A DNA stretch of 64,000 nucleotides, from assembly GCA_947568835.1 (NCBI GenBank), contig OX387610.1, positions 15,419,001-15,483,000 of the forward strand, written 5' to 3'. Origin of the DNA: Protonemura montana. Lineage: Eukaryota > Arthropoda > Insecta > Plecoptera > Nemouridae. Every line of letters begins with the position of its first letter. The stretch's first letter is position 1. The translations under genes were made by a program, and so were the position numbers. Under the pieces are notes generated by a model that was given only the letters and a program-made list of their open reading frames with translations, was not told where the DNA came from and made no database searches. Below are positions 10,574 through 21,800 of this stretch, in pieces.

Positions 10574-13500
10574 GTGAGTTATGTATTTTTATTAAATTCT
10601 TATAATTTAATCTACGAATTGATTCTTTCAATGCCATTTGATTGATTTTTTCTGCAGCGTGCATTGGATGAACCCCAGAGCAAGCCAAAACCGAGCGTAT
10701 GTTCCAACTCCCGTTGAGCGCTTAGCAAATGTTTTCACTCATGGGGTAAGTTAAAATTGTTTGGAAGATTGGATTTTAATCCAGATCCGTTGAGTTGAAT
10801 TGCATTGACTAACTGTGTGCATTTTCTAGGTTTGGGTTGTGCCAAGTATATTGGCCAGTCTTATGCTTGTTCGACGGGCAGAAACGTGGCCTCAATACTG
10901 GTCGGCTGTTATCTACGGTGCTGCTCTCATCTTGCTTTTTACAGTCTCCACGATCTTCCACTCTGTATACTACATCAGTGAAAATCGGTGAGCAGCTAAC
11001 TTGATTGTAGCACTAGACAATGTCAGGCACTCACCTAAATCTCTCATATTTGATAGTGGATACTTAAATTTGACCTTCTCTATAATAGATCACTTGAAAA
11101 TAATATCCCAGGAAGATATTTCATGTTCTTTCAGCTATTTAATTCTCAGTTTTGTTGTTGTCGGCTACCCATTTACTTCATATCATCAGCATAAACTGTG
11201 TTTTATTTTGTTTGTGAGAGAATAACCATCAGTTTACAACTTCTCAGGTCAAAAGTTGTATAAATTAGTGACATCTCTTATCAGTTTTCAAGGTTAAAAA
11301 AAAAACTCATTTTGTGTACTCTTGAATCAAAATCAAGTAACAGTGTTGAACATTGAACTGATGAAGTGATTTATATATATTCCCGGTTTCTATCAAAAGT
11401 TCCAGCTGATTTAGCTCCAACTTGATATTGATAGTCAATAAATCTAGGCTATGCCAGGCAGTTATGTAGCAGACTAAGCTGATTATTTACTAAGCTGTTG
11501 AGATTTAAAGATAATAGAACCAAGATAATTGGATGGCTTGCAAATATAATTAACAATATGGGCAGAACCTTAAGGTTTCTTCCCATTAGTTCTAGTACAA
11601 CCCACCTTTTGGTAATTGCACCTACCTATCAATCTTGTATAGGTACGTACTTGGCCTTGGAGATTACATAAGTTGTTGAATCAGGGTCATTCTGATTCGA
11701 ATATCCCATGCATATAATTTAATAAAAAGGCTTAATAATAATAATATTATTAATAATAATAATATGAATGGTTTTATAATAAGGAGAATAAGGAGTTTAA
11801 TAAGGAGTTGGTGAATGCTTAAAGAAACTTCTTGTGACCTTAAAAATTGTTTTTACCTTTTTAAATTAAAATTTACCGCCTATTTACTTTCCAATACTAC
11901 TAAAAAAAAAACATGTTTCTCGTTAAATTTCTGAGCAAAAATTACCTGAATTCACGGCTTGTGGCTTAATTGCTTGCAAACGCGTAGTTCTTAAGCATAA
12001 CTCGGCTAAGTTTTTTGGGCCCAGCACCGAGTTAGTGCATAATGATTAATACAATAACAATATGTTGATCTTTCTTGGGCTCTACAAAAGAAATCAACCA
12101 GCATTTAATTCAGAAAAGGCATTACTACGACCAAAGCTTTGAGATTTTATATTTGCATCATTAATTTGTATAATCCATTGATCTCGAAGGAATCTAAGTG
12201 CGTCCAAGCCACATAAAGAAATTATTTTAAGTACATTTTTTCTTCATTATTTTTTCTCTGGTTCTAAGAAGCAAGTAAGGCTCGGCAAGATGGTCTTGAG
12301 TCTTGGATGGGACGTGCTCTTTGTTTGCTTTGCTATCCCAGCATTTGCTTGGACTTGTTGAGAGAATCACAGTCAGGATCGCTGGATACAAGAAAACATG
12401 GGACATCAAAGTTAACCTCATCTCTTAGATTAGGTACTGACTCAAAATAGCAAGTGATGAAGCCGGAGAGATAATTATTATGAACAATTCTACCAGAATT
12501 CAATGCAGCAAGAAACCTATCCAGTTTTAAAACAAGAAATTTGTATGCACACACATGAGAAACAATTGAAAGTGTTTTTTCAATCTCACCTGATTTGCAG
12601 AACAGCTGACTAACCTTGAAATCATGTGGGTGTTAATGAACATATTTTTATTTTATTTTAAGCGTATTGTTCAAATGTGTTCAAGTGCTAAACCTATCCT
12701 CCCAAATAACGTACAATCATTTTTAATTAAAAACAAATGCAATATTAATTGACATGGTGCAGATTGTGTTTGCCAAACAATCACAGGTTGGTATTCGTGT
12801 TTGTGAGATAAAAGTTTATGATATTTGCAGGATTTGAATTGCCAACAAAAATAGATGACACAGCTCTGTTGTCTGTTAGATCTTGTTCGTTGTTGGTTAA
12901 AAATGAAAGCTTTGTGTCGGCCATTTTTGTTGACGGTTCTTTTACTGAAAATACTCTGCGCTTGCAGTAAATACGAGAGCTTTCACACAAATGCAACCAA
13001 AAATAAATGCCACTGACTCAAAAATCAAAACTTTTTGATTGTAATAACAAAAACTATTTCAACTGGGTTTTGAATGCTAAGTGAAGAACAACTGAATTTC
13101 CCAACGTTTCGTAACTTGTACCTGTTACTTTATCAAGGGTAAGAGCAGTCCTGACAATTTTCTGATAACAAAAGAACCACATAAAATTATAACAACCACC
13201 TGGTTCAAGCTCCCTAAATGTATCCAAATAAAATAATCAGGGTCAATAACTAAAAAACTAACGTATTTTGTATTTTCTGAAATAAAATCCGCAAAAAATT
13301 GGCGTTTTTTACCAACAAACCAATTATGTGTATGTACAAAGTAGACATGAGTCTCTCAACAATCAGTTTGATTGTGAACTGAGTTAAATCGATGGCTCGT
13401 TGGTTTTAAGGAACCTCCGCGACCTACTTCACCGTGGCGACCGCGCAATGATCTATGTCTTCATCGCGGCGTCGTACTTTCCGTGGCTGACTCTGCGACC

Positions 13501-14433
13501 GCTGCCGCCGTACGGTTGGGCCGCGGAGCTGCGTTGGTTGGTCTGGGTCCTGGCATCGCTCGGGATTCTCTACCAGCAAATGTTTCACGAGAAGTACAAA
13601 TGTCTAGAGACTTTCTTCTACCTCGTGATGGGCATTATGCCATCTCTGGCCATCATCAGCATGGTACGTACCAGCATTGTCTGGCTGACATAATCAAGGT
13701 TTCAAATCTTCTGTTCTATATTCTTTCTAGATTGGGTAATACCTTTTTAGGCCAACTTTTACAAAACCCTTATCCTTCCATTCAATCTCGAGTCACTCCA
13801 AATCGACCACATTTCGAGAGGCTATCAACGTTCCCAATAATAAAATACTTGGGACATTTCAAGCGTTTGCAATATAAATGAGATGTGACAGCTTTAACAA
13901 AAACTACTTTAAATGGGTTTTGAATTCTAAGTAAAGGTCAACTGAATTTCCCAACGTTTTGTAACTTGTACCTGTTACTTTATCAAGGGTTAAAGTGGTC
14001 CTGACAATTTTCCGATAACAAATATGTGGTTCTTTTGTCCGGAAAATTGTCAGCACTGCTCTAACCCTTGATAAAGTAACAGGTACAAGTTACGAAACGA
14101 TGGGAAATTTAGTTGTTCTTCACTTAGCATTCAAAACCCAGTTGAAATAGTTTTTGTTAAAACTAGTGCTAAGTTTACATCAAGTAGACTTGAGTCTAGT
14201 TACAATGATAGAGATGTGACAGCTTCTATCCGCGTCTGCAGAACGACTTCTCCGGGCTGACGGAGCTGAAGATCGGCGGCTTCATCTACATCCTCGGCGT
14301 CATCTTCTTCAAGGCCGACGGCAAGATCCCGTGCGCGCACGCGATCTGGCACGTGTTTGTCGTGTTGGCGGCGGGGGTGCATTACTACGCGATACTGAAT
14401 TATCTCTACGTCAAGGAGGGGATAGAAGCGTGA
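10473..14433 (+). CDS. MMD: MMD/PAQR10-11 family seven-helix membrane protein, 5 exons, 263 aa
   Basis: Member of the PAQR (hemolysin-III-like) superfamily, MMD/MMD2 branch, which in vertebrates sits in the Golgi and modulates Ras/ERK signalling. Exons: 10473-10573, 10658-10745, 10830-10987, 13411-13663, 14242-14433; all phases agree. PAQR metal-site motifs are visible: motif A-like VERLANVFTH (exon 2), motif B STIFH (Ser103, His107), motif C HAIWH (His233, His237). RAMIYVFIAASYFPWL and FHEKYKCLETFFYLVMG match MMD proteins closely; about seven hydrophobic segments fit the length. The start is the first ATG after an in-frame TGA eight codons upstream. The N-terminal 30 residues are unlike vertebrate MMD as recalled. 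MMD versus MMD2 cannot be settled. Confidence 0.9.
10658..10745 (+). CDS. MMD: MMD exon 2 (residues 34-63)
   Basis: Codes VHWMNPRASQNRAYVPTP and ERLANVFTHG, aligning with the conserved MNHR...P...E..AN...H block before helix 1. Confidence 0.88.
10830..10987 (+). CDS. MMD: MMD exon 3, helices 1-2 (residues 64-115)
   Basis: VWVVPSILASLMLV, then YGAALILLFTVSTIFHSV with the S-x3-H metal motif. Acceptor ttttctag, donor gtgagc. Confidence 0.9.
10988..13410 (+). other. MMD intron 3: no gene seen
   Basis: AT-rich 2.4 kb. It holds an AAT-rich microsatellite (about 11733-11766) and family A copy 3 near its 3' end. Short ORFs on both strands show no recognisable domain. Confidence 0.6.
13033..13368. 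repeat. Palindromic element family A, copy 3
   Basis: Inverse orientation relative to copy 1: left arm, inner gtaagagcagtcctgacaat, the long spacer with atcagggtcaataacta, and a shortened right end at aaagtagacatgagtc. It ends about 40 bp before MMD exon 4. Confidence 0.8.
13411..13663 (+). CDS. MMD: MMD exon 4, helices 3-5 (residues 116-200)
   Basis: NLRDLLHRGDRAMIYVFIAA, then RWLVWVLASLGILYQQMF and FYLVMGIMPSLAIISM. GC-rich compared with the flanking introns. Donor gtacgt. Confidence 0.92.
13835..13880. repeat. Family B fragment, copy 3
   Basis: Only the outer right arm is recognisable (aataataaaatactt ... caagcgtttgcaatat). Confidence 0.55.
13894..14206. repeat. Palindromic element family A, copy 4, both arms
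   Basis: Two near-complete arms face each other around a short centre (aacaaatatgtggttctttt), giving a 300-bp foldback structure that ends about 35 bp before MMD exon 5. Confidence 0.85.
14242..14433 (+). CDS. MMD: MMD exon 5, helices 6-7 and stop (residues 201-263)
   Basis: NDFSGLTELKIGGFIYILGV, FFKADGKIPCAHAIWHVFVV and HYYAILNYLYV; the HxxxH is the PAQR motif C. Strongly GC-rich. TGA at 14431-14433. Confidence 0.93.
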   Translation, partial: NDFSGLTELKIGGFIYILGVIFFKADGKIPCAHAIWHVFVVLAAGVHYYAILNYLYVKEGIEA

Positions 14434-15005
14434 ACTACGATCCATCGCAAGTGTCATGTTGGCTCGTTGGTCGCTTAACGCTGGTCTTGCTTTCGTTTTG
14501 CTGGTCTCCATTTTCATAGATTGGTGGAAGTTGTTCAATTATAGTATTTTCAGGATAAAAACCATAAAGTAAATAAGCCAGCACTGACAACATTCATCCT
14601 TAGGAGCTTTTAAACAAGGAAGCGTTGTTTTGGCCATTTTTGTTGCTGGTTTTTGTTCTGAAAATACTTAATGTCAATCTAAATCAACATTAAACGCTTG
14701 TCTTTTCACTAATATTCAAGTTAACCTTCATGCAAACCAGTGTTAGAGATACAGATGTCAAGAGACTGGATTTCTGTTGTGGTGAAGAAAGAAAGAAAGA
14801 TGGAGCTCAACTTACCGTAGGCTGGTGTTTCTAAAAGCTACAAAGACGACTGATAGGATTGTTTAAATTCTCGGGAATTCTAGAATTTTCTTGCCAAGTG
14901 CACCATGCGATGAGAGTTTGCTTCTCCTGTACGTCGTGCTTTGCTCTGTGTCGTCTGATTTGCAAATTATTTCATCATTAGACAAGTTACAACCTTGATA
15001 AAACT

Positions 15006-15075
15006 AGTAGCTCAACTGGTTAAAGCATCACCTGCGATAGATTGGGGTTTCAGACAGCGTTGGTGCTCCACTTTC
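15006..15075 (+). repeat. tRNA-derived (SINE-head-like) fragment
   Basis: TAGCTCAACTGGTTAAAGC resembles a pol III A box; a degenerate B box (GGGGTTTCAGAC) follows at the expected distance. No proper acceptor stem, so not a working tRNA gene. Confidence 0.5.
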
Positions 15076-15393
15076 TTTCATTTTTCACTCAACAAATTAC
15101 AGAAACTGGCCGGTGATATCAACCTGTCATCAAAGCATATTTGTATTTTTTACCCCATTTAAGCCATATACCTTTATAACCCCTATAACCCATATAACCT
15201 ATGAAACCCAGTATTATCAATTGGCTATCTTTTTAAGCATATCTGTCTCATTGATCATAATTTATTTTGATTTTTTCAAACATTGTTAATGTTTTTTCTT
15301 TTTTCTTGGATGTTTGTTTGATTTAGCCTTGAAATCGAGACCAGTGAAGCGAGAGAAGCCACGTGACTTGTGTCAAGTAGATTCTAGAAGATG

Positions 15394-15508
15394 CTAAACG
15401 TAGCTTTCGAGACCAGAGAAACATTCTCTAGCCAAACGTAGCATTCAAGAAGAGAGAAACATTCTCTAGCCAAACGTAGCATTCAAGACCAGAGAAACAT
15501 TCTCTAGC
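15394..15508. repeat. 38-bp tandem repeat, three copies
   Basis: Unit starts ccaaacgtagcattcaagac and ends acattctctag; the first copy is diverged. Confidence 0.85.
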
Positions 15509-17473
15509 CAAACTTATGTCTGTCCGTTTTACTGTTAATATTTACAACATAGATTGGTGCCAAATAACGACAAAAGTACAGAGATTCATAAAACTCTTCC
15601 AAGATTTTGTGCTGACCCCGATATTGTTGGACGCCGTATGTTAAGCTCTCTTCTTCGAGCGTTGAATTCGCTCCGTATTCTCATCAATCAAACTTTGTCG
15701 TTCATTGTTCGGTGTTGCACTTGAATGTTCCGGTCACTCGGTCGATGTCGCAGTTTTATCTTCGACGTTACTCATGTTTCATTCTAGCCTAGAAATATCT
15801 GCAAGCTAGATCATAATCTCTTTCATGTTTTCACCGGTTTTGTGTTCATTTCAAGGAAGGTTTAGTTTGTTTGTTTTTTCAGTTGGTTTTGAATGAATTG
15901 CTTTAAATGTTAGATCGTGAACATCTAAGGGGCACAAAGCAAAATAATTGTGGTTTATGGAGTCCTTATATTGCTTTAAACTTCTTTTCATGCCCAATTG
16001 ATTAAAGAAGAAAGCGGTTGATGATATTGTTTACCAATAGCATTAGGTAAATATTTTTTATTTGGGTTACCAGGGTAGTTTTACGTGAGATGAACCGTAT
16101 TCGTGGAAAGATTTTGTGTTATTTTTGCTGTTCATGTATTTGGAGTGAAAGATAGGTTAAAAAATGAGCATGATATTCAAAATTAGCTTCCCAAATGCCA
16201 AATCGTCGAGGATTGTGATGCAGTTGCTTGTGAATCCAGTTATCAATTTGAGATCAAGCTTTTCACATCTTCAGTTTGCTTCGAAGACTACAACAACTTC
16301 TACGATCTTTCCTCGGCTTTATTTCCTCTAACTAATGAAAGTTGCAAGTAATTTATCTCCTATTGGCCATTCCAAGTGCAACCCTCAGTAAAGTGAGTCT
16401 GAATTTATGCTTCTCTGGAAAGAATTACTTTACAGTCGTGTTCGTCGGCAGCTACTATTATTTTTTTAGGACAAATTTCATAGATCTTGGATGTTGTACA
16501 CGATTATTGTGGATAGCGTTTTGAACGCGTTGAGCCACAGACAGTAGCGGCTTCACGTGGGCTTTAATTCCCGTTACAATTCATGTCTGATCAGCTGGCA
16601 GTGAACGAGTTACTTCACTGCATTCATTTCAGGTTAAGAATTACGAACAAAAATGGCAAACATGCGGTTGTTTGGCAACTTTCACTCGTAAGAGCTGACA
16701 GCCAAGAAATCTGCGCGTTGGCCTAATCCTGATAATATGAAATGGTTAAATTGTGCCGGCCTGGATTTTATAGAGCCACTTCAAACTGTCTGGAGAGCTC
16801 GGTAAGAAGAAAAGAAACTAACCATCCTTGAGAATTATTGCGGTGTTTGTTTCGAATTATTTGCGGGAAATGACAGTAATCTGGTTCGTACGATACCAAG
16901 CTTAGAACTGCAATGTCCTGAATGTTTACGAGCGATAATTCTTGCACGCTGTTCTTTCCGAGAGCAAAGCAAGGTTGGCTTCATTTCAACACCGACGAGA
17001 ATCTTGCGTTCAGAAACACAATTTAATTTGTGACGTTCGGGGCTTTCCAATGCACTCGATGTTAAATCAATGTTTACGCTCTCTTAGCTCGGGATATAAC
17101 TTAGCCGTTTCTGTTCGTTGTTACTCCATAAAAAATGTCAATGTTCCACTTTCAATGTTAATGTCATGTATGTTTACCTGTTGATTATTTTATAGTGTAT
17201 TTGTTTTTATTTATTTATATACCAATCATCTTCAGTTTGTATAATTAGAGTTAAATACGTGTTGTAGAGCAGAAAGTACGTACCTGCGATGCACAGGGAA
17301 GTCAAGTTTTGTTCTGTTACGATGACCAAATACATACCTAGCTGTAGAAATATAGTTCTAGAAACCAAAATATTATATATTTTTCAAGTTGTTATTTGAT
17401 CCCCAGTACTGAATAAAAAGAAATAAAATATTAAATTTTAATTATTTTTGTACCAAACAACCCTGACAAAAAC

Positions 17474-17594
17474 TTAGCACTACTTTTAACAAAAACTATT
17501 TCAACTGGGTTTTGAATGCTAAGTGAAGAACAACTGAATTTCTCAACGTTTGGTAACTTGTACCTGTTACTTTATCAAGGGTTAGAGCAGTCAA
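17474..17594. repeat. Family A, copy 5 (left arm)
   Basis: From ttagcactacttttaacaaa to ctttatcaagggttagagca; the other arm is absent. Confidence 0.8.
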
Positions 17595-18539
17595 GGGACT
17601 GCTTTGACTCTACGCCGTTTAAATCTAGCTAAACTGGAATTTTATGGAGGTTTTAGGACAAAATCTACGCTTACCACGTTGCCGCCATTTTTAAAGTTTG
17701 AGCGCTTTTAAAAATGCGTCGATGAAATCAGTTCTATATGAAATTCAACGTCACGGACTTTGACTGAACGAGATCGCTACTGCAGTCCAACACAAAGAAA
17801 ACCAACGAGGATTTATTTCTGTGGTTCATGAATATCAGTTGCACCAACATAACATCAATTAGGCATCACAGTTTAATTAATTAACAACAATTAAAACAAT
17901 CCTCTTCATCATCACTTTAATTCAGGGAAGTTGTTGAGTGTTAATAAAATCAGAAGAAACTGAATCTAACTTAAGATTCTTCCAACTTGTGTTACCAATG
18001 AATATTGCACCACGATCCATCAAACCCAAAGACATTCATTGTCTTAAATCTGTCAGTTGTTCAAGTTAAAACATAAGATTCTGCAATCAGCTGAGATGTT
18101 TCACTGCCAGTTGGACTCTTCCTTATCTCAGTAAGCAGCTTTCACTTCTTTGCTAATTTACCAGACTTTTTAGCAATGAAACATCTTTTAAAGGAGCATT
18201 TACCCTTCAAAATTAATTTTTAACAAAGTTTTGGAAGATTTAATTATGGCAATTGGACTAAAAAAAAAAAACTAATGTGTCTACGGTCAATTCAATTCAA
18301 ACTAAAGTTACAAATCTAGGGTAAAAATTAATTTTAAAGAGTAAATGCCCGTTTAATAAACTTATAACATTTAATGTTGCCAGCAAGAAACTTGTGGAAG
18401 ACCTAATTTTCAGTAAAACTCTGGTATCTTCCGTAAATCTGAAAAGTGAGCTGAAAATTAAATCACCGTCGCGTTGCAAATATGAAAATATTTCACCGCC
18501 AAGTGAACGTGAACCTCGATGTACGATCCGTACGAAATC

Positions 18540-18829
18540 TTACGAAGCTTCTGAGTTGATCATCTTGAGTTTATTGATGACGATGTCAACGTCGCTATCG
18601 GAAATGTCGCAGTAAAGAACCAATCGAACGCAATCGTCCGTCTTGGGACTGATTTCAACAACGGCAGCTTCGTTGCCTAGCAACGCGGCCTCGTTGTCTG
18701 TGACGGAGCCGAGTTTATCTGTCAGCTGAACGGACGTCAACTTCGTGGGATCCAAGTGAACCATCAAGATGTTTGTGTGCAGATTCTCAAGATCAACCCA
18801 CATTACTTTGCTGTTCAGCTCGGATATTG
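18540..18829 (-). CDS. THA1: THA1 exon 8, C-terminal domain and stop
   Basis: [20 protein letters not shown] onward to [19 protein letters not shown], the small domain; TAA at 18540-18542. Confidence 0.9.
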
Positions 18830-21800
18830 CTGCGGAAAATCAACAAGAGTTGCATTTCATGTAAAGCAAATGCGATGCCAACTTTACAACAGGAAAATGT
18901 CTTTACATTTGTAACTATTTTTTAATTTTTTTATCAGAAATAAAAAGGCCTTTTTTCAAATGTTTTTGCCATAAGCCTAGCGGTTTGCCCGTGGCAGGGG
19001 ATGGAAAAACAAAATATTTTACTTTTTGCCCCGCACGGCCATTCACTATATTCACTCTAGCGTTTGAACAAATAAACTTACAAGAATGCGACTTGTTTTA
19101 AAATGAACACGTATTTTTTAATTTTCTTCTAAATCCAATCTTGAATAAAATATCTCTGTTTAAAATGTTTGCGTTTGAATCTCGTACGAAAACGAGGGTC
19201 GCCATTTTTTATGACATGAAGTGAAATCTGACGTCAGTATGACGTCAAGAAACAGAAGCGAACGCAAAGGATACAACAAAATGACGTCAGAACTACCTGT
19301 AGTTAATCACGGCCCGTTTTAATCCCGCCACGAGAATTCATATTTTAGCCATTCTTAAAACAAATATAAATAGAAAAGTTATGATCGGATTATAGAAAGA
19401 AAAAATATGTCAGATTTTATTTTAAACGCGTATTTGAACACAATGATAATAATTAAATTATAATCTTAGTGAGATTTCTCTATTGTTACCACTTGCACGT
19501 TGCATGCATTGAACTTCGCTGCCAATCTTTGACTCCAGTAACATTTGAATAATCTGTTTGTACCCAGAAAAAGTTTAGACTGTTCACTGTCTTTTTCTGA
19601 TACTAACTAGACTCATGTCTACTTGATGTAAACTTAGCACTAGTTTTAACAAAAACTATTTCAACTGGGTTTTCAATGCTAAGTGAAGAACAACTGAATT
19701 TCCCAACGTTTTGTAACTTGTACCTGTTACTTTATCAAGGGTAAGAGCAGTTAGAGTTAGAACCTTTTGTCCCGTTCAATTATACCAACTTGAACAAATG
19801 ACCTATTTACTAAATAATAGAATAAATAAATTCTAAATAAACAACCCGGCGACCAGAACAAGGAAGAGAACAAATGAAATGTAGCAGTGTAAACTACTTT
19901 GTGTTTTGTTTTATTTCAAGTCTTACCTCGAGCGATCTTGGTCGTCCTGCGATGATCGTCCGCCAGTCGATCGATCATGTGGTCGAACGAGTAGAGTCCC
20001 GCAGCCGCCAAGATACCAGCCTGTCGCATAGCTCCGCCCAATACCTTGCGTAGCCGACGCCCCCTTCGGGACAACAACAATGTTTTAGCGTTAACCTCAC
20101 CAATACAAAGCAAGTCACTTCAGTGAACTACAATTCTTGGCACACGAGATTTGAGAGGTTTTAACAATAATTAAAATAAAATACTAAAATAATTGCAAGC
20201 ATATGTCATTTAAATAATGTTTCACAACTGACTGGTCATGTGTATGATGGTCACCCATCCAATACCTGACCCAGCGCAGTGTTGCTTAACTTTCATCCCT
20301 CCAACCTCTCTCCCAAACAGAACTGGTCATGTGTATGATGGTCACCCATCCAATACCTGATCCAGCGCAGTGTTGCTTAACTTTCATCCCTCCAACCTCT
20401 CTCCCAATCATGTGTATGATGGTCATGTGTATGATGGTCATGTGTATGATGGTCATGTGTATGATGGTCATGTGTAAGATGGCCATGTGTATGATGGTTA
20501 TGTGTATGATGGTCATGTGTATGATGGTCATGTGTATGATGGTCATGTGTATGATGGTCATGTGTATGATGGTCATGTGTATGATGGTCATGTATATGAT
20601 GGTCATGTGTATGATGGTCATGTGTACGATGGTCATGTGTATGATGGTCATGTGTATGGTGGTCATGTGTATGATGGTCACTTGTATATGATGGCCATGT
20701 GTATGATGGTCATGTGTATGATGGTCATGTGTATGATGGTCATGTGTATGATGGTCATGTGTATGATGGTCATGTGTATGATGGTCATGTGTTTGATGGT
20801 CATGTGTATGATGGTCATGTGTATGATGGTCATGTGTATGATGGTCATTTGTATGATGGTCATGTGTATGATGGTCATGTGTATGATGGTCACCTATCAT
20901 GAAGTAATAAAGTATAGTTTGACTAACTTCTTGATGAAGTCGGTGCTGCCCAACAGCACGGATCCGACCGGGCAGCCGAGACCTTTGCTCAAGCAGACGG
21001 AGACCGAGGCACAATCTTGCACGATCCGACTCACAGGCACCTTCAATTGAACAGCCGCGTTGAATACTCTTGCCCCGTCCATGTGGATTGGCAAGTTCAT
21101 CTCTCTCGCACGTTTGCCAAGCTGCAAAGTTTAATAAAACAATCATATTTGAACTTTTCTTTCACCTGCTACGAAATAGCTTGCACATACAGCAAACCAG
21201 TTTCATTTCCTTACACATAATTGGTTAGTTGGTAAAAAACGCCAATTTGTTCAGGATTTTATTTCAGAAAATACAAAATACGTTAGTTTTTAGGTATTGA
21301 CCCTGATTATTTCATTTAGATGCATTTAGGAAGCTTGAACTTGGTAATTGTTATAATTTTGTGTGGTTCTTTTGTTATCGGAAAATTGTCAGGACTGCTC
21401 TTACCCTTGATAAAGTAACAGGTACAAGTTACGAAACGTTGGGAAATTAGTTGTTCTTTACTTAGCATTCAAAACCCAGTTGAAATAGTTTTTGTTAAAA
21501 CTAGTATCATCTTTGGAGTTAATTCTTATATTCAACAATATTTTTCTTTCAGTAACACGATGCAAGATTAGCTACTGCATATATATTTACTTTCAGTTAC
21601 AATATATGAAAATAATCAATTATTTTTAATGAAAAGAACATGCTCTGAAAGTAGAAAGTATTCACATAAAATGTACTAACCTTGTCTAGCCATTCTAACG
21701 GCAGAACCTTTCCACCGCACATATTGTGGGTATTTTCTACGCAAATTAAGCTCGTAATAGGATGGTGCATATCGTCCATTCTTATCTTCCTGTTCATCTC

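Larger units (their letters stand above)
14434..18539. other. Convergent intergenic region MMD/THA1
   Basis: 4.1 kb between two 3' ends. Apart from the tRNA-like fragment, the 38-bp tandem repeat and one family A copy listed separately, I see no gene. Scattered ORFs of 60-80 codons have no recognisable domain. Confidence 0.6.

Noticed and set aside
20286..21146. His/Thr/Asp-rich 286-codon frame
   Set aside because: Produced by the 15-bp minisatellite and 5S-like units in a THA1 intron; its N-terminal part overlaps THA1 exon 6 in another frame.
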